From Trissonchulus latispiculum (lineage: Eukaryota; Nematoda; Enoplea; Enoplida; Ironidae), in the NCBI GenBank assembly GCA_030248195.1, contig JASAND010021064.1, positions 1 through 64,000 on the forward strand: a DNA stretch of 64,000 nucleotides, read 5' to 3'. Under the pieces are notes generated by a model. It was given only the letters and a program-made list of their open reading frames with translations. It was not told the DNA's origin and did not search any database. The stretch's first letter is position 1, and each line of letters begins with the position of its first letter. Positions 56,718 to 64,000 of this stretch are shown one piece after another. The translations under genes and the position numbers were made by a program.

Positions 56718-57309
56718 TCAGTGAGAAATTGTACCCGGCTGTAGTGCGCTTGCGCCACAAAACGATCACGCGTCTCTTGAGATTTGAGACTGAGTACATT
56801 CAAAGCCATAAAAACTGGAGCCCCGCATGGCATACCAGATTTCTCCGTAAAGCAATAGGCTCAATTCTAAATGTATGGTTGTGTTGAAGAATGTTGTTTG
56901 CTCTGGGATCCTTCCTTTTGTAAGAGACAATTTCCTGACTTAGTGGAAACGCTGGAAAAGGTTTCACCTGACCAAATATTTACAGCACATTTATACAATC
57001 GGTGAAGGCAGCAGGCAGACAAACTGTCATTCGAAATGTTTAGGGACAAATGTTGAACATTAAGTCTTAACTCATTTTCCAAACAGTTTGAGATTCGATG
57101 ACTGGTGAAGTTTCATAAGCGGATTGGCGTCGAGGTTCTTCCTGACCGAAAACTTTGAGACCACAGATTTGTTGTATTGATGTAACCTATAAATAACAAA
57201 ATGAGACGATATGCGTTCACGACACCTGGGCAAACTCACAAATTCACTGTGTTGACTATGCCTGCCTATAGGTAGCTGTCACATTCCATGTGTTTTAGAC
57301 AAGAGTCCA
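56718..57309. other. Gene-free stretch
   Basis: Mixed-composition DNA, no gene or repeat recognised. Confidence 0.4.
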
Positions 57310-57915
57310 TGATTTCTCCTATATATTAGAAGAAGAGTAAGCCGCTAGAGGGCTCCTCATCTTGACATTGCGTAACGGTCGACCACAATACACGAATGTT
57401 CCCCCGTTTGGGGGGGGGGGATCGACAGGTATACCTCCCTCCACTTGATGGGGGGGGGCGCTGAAAGAGGTTCCCGTTTGGGGGGGGGGGTCGCTTCAAG
57501 AGGTCCCTGTTTGGGGGGATCGCTCAAGCAGGCTAAGTTCGTCTGATTCTGATTGGCTGTTGGCGACCCCCCCCCGACGGGGACCACTTTTTGTGACCCC
57601 CACAAACGGGGCCCACTTTTTGTGACCCCCCCAAACGGGGACCACTTTTTGTGACCCCCCCCAGACGGGGACCCATTTTCGAATGGAACAAAAACTACCG
57701 TAATGCTTTGCTAGACCCCCCGCCCAAACAGAGGGGGGGTTTCTGCAATCTGATTGGTTGTTGGCTACCCCCCACCAAACGGAGGGGGGTACGCGCTGTC
57801 GATTTGGTCGATCCTCCCCAAACGGGATAACATTCGCGTATTGTGGGCGGAGCACCGTTAGGCAACGCAGTGAAGAGAAGCCCTCTTACTCTTCTTCTTA
57901 ATAATAGTTCAATTA
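57310..57915. repeat. M3-family MITE with internal tandem repeat
   Basis: The ends AGAAGAAGAGTAAG, GCTAGAGGGCT and GCGTAACGGTCGACC are mirrored at 57830-57905. The core holds G and C homopolymer runs and about four tandem units containing GGGGACCACTTTTTGTGACC (57565-57670). Long minus frames here are artefacts of the core. Confidence 0.85.
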
Positions 57916-58539
57916 TGCACTTTTGGTTTAGATGTTAGCAGTAATAACGAGTTAACCAAGAGTTCAGCAAAGACAATATTTTCTCTCTTCCACTTGTTTA
58001 TCGATCTGTGGACAATTTCAATGAAATCAACTGCTTTATACATTCTAAGCACTCCAAACTGAATTGTTTAAAATCCCACAGACTATGTTGCTTGTAGACG
58101 TACAGATTATCAACAGACACAGTTCAGCCAGTCTGCCGTGCTATAACATTGGTGGGGCATCAGAATGCTCGATTGGGTGCTAGACCCTACAATACCAAAC
58201 ATAAACTCTTGTTGAGAACACCATTTTGCGGTCTATATTGGTCTGTATAAGGTCGGGTCGGGTCAGGTCGGGTCCTCAATCAAGCACCGTTTGTGGTCTA
58301 AGGGCGGCTCCCCGGCTGCCTCCTAACCCGAGGCCATATCATATATACTTCATTCTTCTTCAAAGCCGGGAGCCTTTACAAATCAAAGAACCATACAACC
58401 ATATACAATAACCCTTAGCACCACGAGGACCACAATATACCAAACCATCTATCTTGACCTGCAATTCCACCATTCCCAGGCATCACAAACGACTTCATCT
58501 CCTCAGAGCGGTAAGGACACGGCACTGTCGCCAAATGTG
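57916..58539. other. Gene-free; relic shared with 19.4 kb
   Basis: 58250-58330 has GGTCGGGTC units and GGTCTAAGGGCGGCTCC, whose complement is at 19.43-19.46 kb. No gene. Confidence 0.4.
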
Positions 58540-58665
58540 AAAGGTTGAAATCAGGATCTGAAAGATGTGAAGAAAAGTGTCCAGGGCGGGGATCGAACCG
58601 CCGAGCTTTGGTTTAAGAGTAGAACGCTCTACCACTTGCGCCACATCCCCGGACAAGGAGACTAG
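58540..58665 (-). repeat. tRNA-derived SINE, family A (best copy)
   Basis: The minus-strand head starts GTCCGGGGATGTGGCGCAAG and has the B-box GGTTCGATCCCC. The acceptor ends still pair (GTCCGGG with CCTGGAC, one wobble), but no proper anticodon stem forms. The tail TCTTCACATCTTTCAGATCC...TTTCAACCTTTC is shared with copies at 0.4, 19.6 and 31.1 kb. Confidence 0.85.
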
Positions 58666-59106
58666 ATTATTCCGCTGATTTCAACCTTTCTGGGTAGCTG
58701 ATATTTAACAGTTTTATAGCAGGGCCTTTAGTGCATTCACACATATTAACGAGTCGATGTGGGAAGCTACGTGGAACACGGATGCATGAACAGCACGAGA
58801 ACCTCGTGCTAACATCGAGAACCGGCTACCACTAGGCTTTACAAATCCACTTGAACAAGGGACTAATCACATGAAGTAAACCCAGCTGTTTATTCTTAAC
58901 TGGTCGATAAATGGATACCACTGCGGTGGGAAGGAAACAGGAGCCTGTGTTCTGGTGTAAGCCTTATGAAGGTCTGGCCCCCCTTTCCACAGATGTAGTC
59001 AACATTTGAGTTGTCACTCTTGGATTCGGGCTAAGAATCCGGAAATAATCATCGCCACCCCATAACCTTCTGTAAGTTGGAGTTCTCTCCAGGGGTCATT
59101 TTACCT
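58666..59106. other. Gene-free stretch
   Basis: No gene or repeat recognised between the SINE and the next small gene. Confidence 0.4.
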
Positions 59107-59383
59107 TTAGAGCTTAACTATGTCTAAGTCAGGAGCTGCACAAAAATCACAAGGTCTGCTACAAATTAACTGCAGTACTATAACGTTGAGACCGAAGCTG
59201 CAATAAAAAGCAATTATGAGTTATACAAAGGAGGTTGCTTTTTACTTACCACTGTTTTAGCATATTGTTGTGATACTGGGCAGTTGCATCTGTGATGAAA
59301 ATTCTCTTGGCAGGAAGGGCAAAGGTGCTGGCTAGTACAAAATTTAAAGCTAATACAATAGCACAATTGATTAAATAGCTCAT
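59107..59383 (-). CDS. Two-exon small secreted precursor with KR site and four clustered cysteines (predicted)
   Basis: Exon 1 (59383-59250) encodes a signal peptide starting MSYLINCAIVLALNF, then LPAKRIFITDATAQ with a dibasic site soon after the signal cut, then NNMLKQ. It ends before the near-perfect donor GTAAGT. Exon 2 (59197-59107) follows CTTTTTATTGCAG, and its phase fits: the split codon makes Cys, followed by FGLNVIVLQLIC, SRPCDFC and a short tail to TAA. The 52-nt intron is very short but has good donor, tract and acceptor. Without splicing the frame ends one codon past the donor. A more distal ATG (59443) is in frame, but the internal one gives the better signal peptide. Mature product after KR: about 47 residues with C-x12-C-x3-C-x2-C. 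Family not recognised; a disulfide-rich secreted peptide is the natural guess. Confidence 0.52.
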
Positions 59384-60830
59384 TGCAGTTACCTTTGTCG
59401 TGAACTTTATGGTATCCAGAGAGTTCCTAAATTCAAAAGACATTCATAGCAGTTTCAGATTAGATGAGCTTTGGTCTGTAGACCTTGTCTAACCAGTAGA
59501 AAAGGAACTGCAACCAACTGTGCGAACAAACAAGAAAAATAACTTATCTATAAAATAAAATACTGATCTAATACTTCTTGTTCGTTGTGAAATATTTGGT
59601 TCCTTACACTAGTGGGGTCAAACGATCGGGTTTAACTACGGTAGTTTTGAAAAGTTGGGCTTATTTAATAGGAATCTTCAACTCTAAAATGGTGAAGTAA
59701 TAAAATATCAAAGTCCAAAACGTGAATACCCAAAACAATGTTCACCTTTCTTGTTATTTTGGGTATTCACGTTTTGGACTTTGATATTTTATTGATTTCT
59801 TTGTATCACTTGTGGATCCGTGAATACGTGGCTGTTTTATCGATTATCTCTTCTAAAATGGTGAAGTAGAAAGCAATGCTAGTGCAAACAAATTTTTAGG
59901 TCATCACAGCTTTGACGAAAAATCTTCTATAGATTCATTAATTCTTGTCGAATTTGATATAGTGTATTTTAGCCTCCTGCTAGCAATTTCTGTTTCAATA
60001 TAGTGCACTGACTGAAATTAGTTCAATGACTATTGAAATGGCAAGCGTTTCAACTCGTCGCTTCAAAGCTCGAGGCGTTCTTGTTGCGAAAGGGCAGCAT
60101 GCGTTCTTCAGGAAATTCATAGGTCCTTTTATGCAAGGCCAATAGGTTTTTGTACCTGGGGGCTGCTGATCTTCTAGTTAACAGATTTATATCTGTTGCA
60201 CTATAATGTTCATTTGGCCAACAGATTCTAAGGAGGACAATCCATTAAAAACCGCACGGGAACGGGAAGGTTATCGGAAAAGAAAGAATTCGGTGCCAAA
60301 TGGATTTAATTTTAAGTTCCAACCTTGCATGAAAATTGTCTGTTCAGGAGGTTATTTGATATAGCCTAGAGAAAACCATATAACATCTTTTCCACGCGTT
60401 TTGAGCCAAATAAATAGCGCTAAATAATGAATTTTCACTAAAATAAAGGAATTATTGACAGAATTGCGGATGGAAAGTTATTCCCCTCGTTTTGGAGTCA
60501 AAGTGAAATTAAACAGTGACTCTAAACTTAACCGTCCAAAATATTGTTTCTCAGAATTTCCACTCATTTGCTTTCCATGTGTCTTATCTAGAGAGTCTTG
60601 CCATAATGGCACAATCAAAAGTTATGAAGCTGGAGTGTGCAGCTGCCAACACTGATGCAAACGATAAGATGAAATGAGATATCGACGAAAGGTGAATAAC
60701 AATAGAAGTTGGTACTAAATTGTTTGCTGTCCCAACCATATTAAGGTAATGATTATTCCTAGATTTATCTGTTTTGCTTGCCGTTACTGTTATTGTTTGT
60801 TCAAAACACTCATGCGCAATGCCTATACTG
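59384..60830. other. Gene-free; hairpin at 59.70-59.79 kb
   Basis: 59698-59736 and 59756-59793 form a near-perfect inverted repeat (AAAATATCAAAGTCCAAAAC and complement). TCTAAAATGGTGAAGTA occurs directly at 59685 and 59852. Probably a small MITE. No gene is visible elsewhere. Confidence 0.5.
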
Positions 60831-60850
60831 GGCCTATACATGTATAGGCC
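60831..60850. repeat. Perfect 20-bp palindrome
   Basis: GGCCTATACATGTATAGGCC, lying just left of the CpG-rich satellite. Confidence 0.97.
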
Positions 60851-60939
60851 AGAATCCGAGACCCCCGCGCAGTGCGCAGCAATATTTGTGACCCCCGCGC
60901 AGCGCAAAGCGCTGCGCAGAAGACCCTGTGCGGGGTTCA

Positions 60940-61545
60940 GCATTTTTGGAACCCTCGCGCAGAGCAGCGTGCCTCTGCGCAGGGGTCAGCACTGTTGGAA
61001 CCTTCGCGCAAAGCAGCGTGTCTCTGCGCAGGGGTCTGCACTGTTGGAACCCTCGCGCAGAGCAGCGGCAGAGCAGCGTGTCCCTGCGCAGGGGTCAGCA
61101 CTGTTGGAACCTTCGCGCAAAGCAGCGTGTCTCTGCGTAGGGGTCAGCACTGTTGGAACCCTTGCGCAAAGCAGCGTGTCTCTGCGCAGGGGTCAGCACT
61201 GTTGGAACCCTCGCGCAAAGCAGCGTGTCTCTGCGCAGGGGTCAGCACTGTTGGAACCCTCGCGCAAAGCAGCGTGTCTCTGCGCAGGGGTCTGCACTGT
61301 TGGAGCCCTCGCGCAAAGCAGCGTGTCTCTGCGCAGGGGTCAGCACTGTTGGAACCCTCGCGCAAAGCAGCGTGTCTCTGCGCAGGGGTCTGCACTGTTG
61401 GAGCCCTCGCGCAAAGCAGCGTGTCTCTGCGCAGGGGTCTGCACTGTTGGGACCCTCGCGCAAAGCAGCGTGTCTCTGCGCGGGGGTCAGTACTGTTGGA
61501 ACCCTCGCGGCGTCCCTGCGCGGGGATCAGCACTGTTGGAATTAG
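60940..61545. repeat. 49-bp CpG-rich tandem satellite, about 12 units
   Basis: Unit approximately GTTGGAACCCTCGCGCAAAG, then CAGCGTGTCTCTGCGCAGGG, then GTCAGCACT. Spacing is 49 bp between most units (for example 61201, 61250, 61299), with one expanded unit near 61041-61102 and a short last one. CAG/CTG variants alternate partly. GC and CpG content are far above the flanks. All three plus frames stay open because the unit has no stop; I treat these frames as artefacts of the repeat. Confidence 0.95.
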
Positions 61546-63279
61546 ATTTCAATTTTGATTTACTTTACCCCATCAGATTAATTCTCTGTAAAACATGCTA
61601 ATTTACAACAGGACTAATACTTCCAACAAATTAATCTTTTTCAAAGGTTTTCATTATTATATTTTTTCAAAATTCAAAACCTTCATCAACACTTAATGCT
61701 AACAGTTTGCGTTTGGTTTTTGTACAGTTTTGAATATATTTTCTTCCAGTTATATTTCTTCCAACAATATTTCTAAACTCACCTAGATAACAAAAAGGTT
61801 CAGCTGTTGATACTCAGATGCAAACTTTAATGGATTGCTTTGTAAAGGTTTTGAGCTACAGAAATCGTTTTAGAAAAATTTTGCGCCGACATTTTGCTTC
61901 GATCTGTCAGGAAATTTTCAAAATCAACGGCCCATGTCAAGATAAACGTTACTTTATGCTACGTTCAGATCGACTAATTGTTTTCCTGAAGCTTTTTTTC
62001 GTGGGGGTTCTAGACGCTCTGGGTTCTTAATTTTACTAAGAGATTTGATCCACAACTACATTGTTGCAATTTCTTCGATGGGGGTTTTTGGGGTACTGGG
62101 GCTTCTTGGGGTTTTCAACTGTTCGATGAAATGTGTTCTGTAACTCCATATATATCCAGTTTTAAATTTTTGTTGGGGGTTCTTGGGGTTCTTGGCCTAA
62201 TATACATGGCCCAAATCCCGTTCAACTTCGATGAATCTTTCCAAAATTACTTCTTTTTAGTGTTATTATAGCACCCTCGACGTAGTCCCGCTTCGAAAAG
62301 TGGGAGTTTCCGTTCGGGGTGGATTCAGCAGATTTCTGACAGCTGGCTAGCAGCTGCATAGTTACACCTATATTCATTCGAAAGATCTCTTTATGCCCTA
62401 CAGTTTTGCTTTTTGAAGCAACTTTCCAGCTTTTCTCTATTGTGAGATATAGCCAACAAACTCTCATATTTTAGCTTCAAAAACTTGTCATTTTTTGCAG
62501 AAATCAAATAATCCACCTCGAGCTACGCAGGCAGTAAAATTAAACTAAATTTGTCTATTATTTGGTAAGGCCAGCTATTCGAGGCGTGATCATTACCCAA
62601 CAGTTGTTTCTTTGTCTGTAATGATTAAAAATGCAGTTTTTGCGAAAATTCGATCGATGTTTTTCCAGCGATTGTGGGGCATTTAATATTCACACGCTGT
62701 AGAATTGCCCTTTAACAGATATGTTTTGCACAAGAATACCCCGAGAGCCTTTTTAGTTGCTCCGAATACTGATTTTTAGCTAAAGTAATCGTTTGGCAAA
62801 GTTGATGCTTGCAAAATTACAATAAACAAGTCTAATTTGAAATTTTTGACCCCCGCGCAAAATTTCCGTTGGCTGTATAGGCCACGGTCGCATCCATTGC
62901 CCATGTATGGTTCAAAACTCAAAACACCTGGGAAATGGTAAGGTGAACTGGGGGTGGGGGGGCTGCCCGCTCCAGGCATAGCGCTGAACGCACAGGAGTA
63001 TAGCCAAAAATAGGCTCCGGACAAAACTGGGTAGTGTTTACGCACAGAGCTCAGTTTTCATGAAGTTTCACCTTTGGAAGAACCGAAATTTCACCTCCTT
63101 TCCGTGAGACACATGGCCCGGGAAAGCCTCGCAGTTAAGGGGAGGGGCTCCATTTTTGGCACGTTTATTTCGACCATCTCCGATTTCGCTCATTTTTACA
63201 TATTTTGTTGTTTGAGTTTTTATTTTAACGAGTATTTGAAACTGAATTCGGGACTTGTATGGTAGCTGAGTAATTCCAC
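61546..63279. other. Gene-free stretch
   Basis: 62070-62190 has GGGGTTTTTGGGG and GGGGTTCTTGGGG words. 62845-62865 repeats the GACCCCCGCGCA word seen at 60.86 and 60.89 kb. A 70-codon plus frame at 61818-62030 shows no domain and is not called. Confidence 0.4.
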
Positions 63280-64000
63280 CTCAAAGTTGGGGTGTGCAAT
63301 CACCTATTATCCTCGTTACCACACCCTGTCGCCCTGTCTCCAATCTACCTCGAGATTGGGTAGGCCAATTTGTCTAAAATTTTGCATGTGGTTCTGGGTT
63401 TAGGGTATGGCACGGGGTGCGAAAGTACTCGAGACGGTGATGCTGAATATGGTCAAAATTGAAAGTAGCGTAAACCGCCGAATATGGGTATCATTCGAAA
63501 GTTCTCGTTGAGTAGATAAAACGTTGTAATAGGGCCACACCACCAAAGTGTAGATTCGAGTTACGGAGCTTAAAATTGGTCAAAAATGACGAAAAATTAA
63601 CACATTTTAAGATATCGGCAATATGCTACTCTAATGAGAGCTCTCGATATGGACTACACGAATCATACTATACTGGATCACAGAAGTGCCTCTTTTTGGA
63701 GATATCGCTATATATTAACGAAAAAGCAGCGGCAACCCATTCTCGCAACTTCGCTAGTGAATAGAATTAAGACAAAAATGCCTGAAACAATTGACGTTAA
63801 TATGCGGAAACTTGCTTGAGTTTGTTGCAGCACTCCCGTCTTTGCTGATATTCAAATAGAATTCAGTGAATGGCTCGTAAGTTACGGAGAACTGAACGAA
63901 ACAACTTAAGATTTAAACTTGATATGTACGACATATGTGGCTAGATAATATGTGAAAATGAGCTAAATCCGTGATATAAAACATTTTAACGATGGACCCC
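63280..64000 (+). repeat. Repeat family D, runs off the window
   Basis: The end part (63870-63990) matches 44.20-44.31 kb with scattered changes (GAACGAAAC..., CATATGTG..., GTGAAAATGA, AATCCGTGA). The two copies probably belong to one unnamed interspersed repeat. No gene recognised in it. Confidence 0.6.

Noticed and set aside
57357..57855. Minus frames of 82 and 119 codons
   Set aside because: Same reason: M3 MITE core with tandem G-rich units.
60774..61601. 275-, 228- and 130-codon overlapping plus frames
   Set aside because: They are the same 49-bp stop-free satellite read in three frames; at most a curiosity, noted as a finding rather than a CDS.

Overview
This window looks like nuclear DNA of an invertebrate animal, probably marine. 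The evidence is AT-rich sequence with very little coding density, intron-like gaps with GT..AG ends, several tRNA-derived SINE families, many small terminal-inverted-repeat (TIR) elements (MITEs), a metazoan-type Gypsy element and a Copia element primed by an initiator-tRNA fragment. The species cannot be named from the sequence. No rRNA gene, CRISPR array or bacterial-style operon is visible, and no conventional large host gene is recognisable. || Layout. 1-8 kb: MITEs, foldbacks and SINE fragments around one small secreted-protein gene (4.75-5.05 kb, minus). 8.05-12.37 kb: a full-length but broken Gypsy retrotransposon on the minus strand, with 144-bp LTRs and a 5-bp target duplication. 13.3-15.6 kb: a G-rich-core MITE, a short non-autonomous Copia element with identical LTRs, and a long AAAC microsatellite. 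16-42 kb: SINEs, MITEs, a hAT-like 1.6-kb element and three more small secreted-peptide genes, all minus (18.5-18.8, 24.9-25.2, 32.0-33.3 kb). 42.4-48.6 kb: larger transposon-like units with mirrored subterminal repeats. 49.2-56.5 kb: the most unusual part, a unit bounded by roughly 400-bp direct repeats. It carries a decayed gene with a NADAR (YbiA-like) domain, split by a hAT-type MITE that left a perfect 8-bp duplication. 57-64 kb: another G-rich-core MITE, the best SINE copy, a fifth small secreted-protein gene with a possible 52-nt intron, and a 49-bp CpG-rich satellite. || How things fit together. Most of the DNA is layered transposon debris, and nesting gives relative ages: the hAT MITE is younger than the NADAR gene it splits, and the Copia element (identical LTRs) is younger than the Gypsy element (four LTR differences). 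The likely host genes are five short precursors with signal peptides, several with dibasic cleavage sites and two with a nearby AATAAA signal. All are on the minus strand and none matches a family I recognise. Two observations deserve priority: the NADAR gene inside a repeat-bounded unit, and the loose cluster of small secreted precursors.
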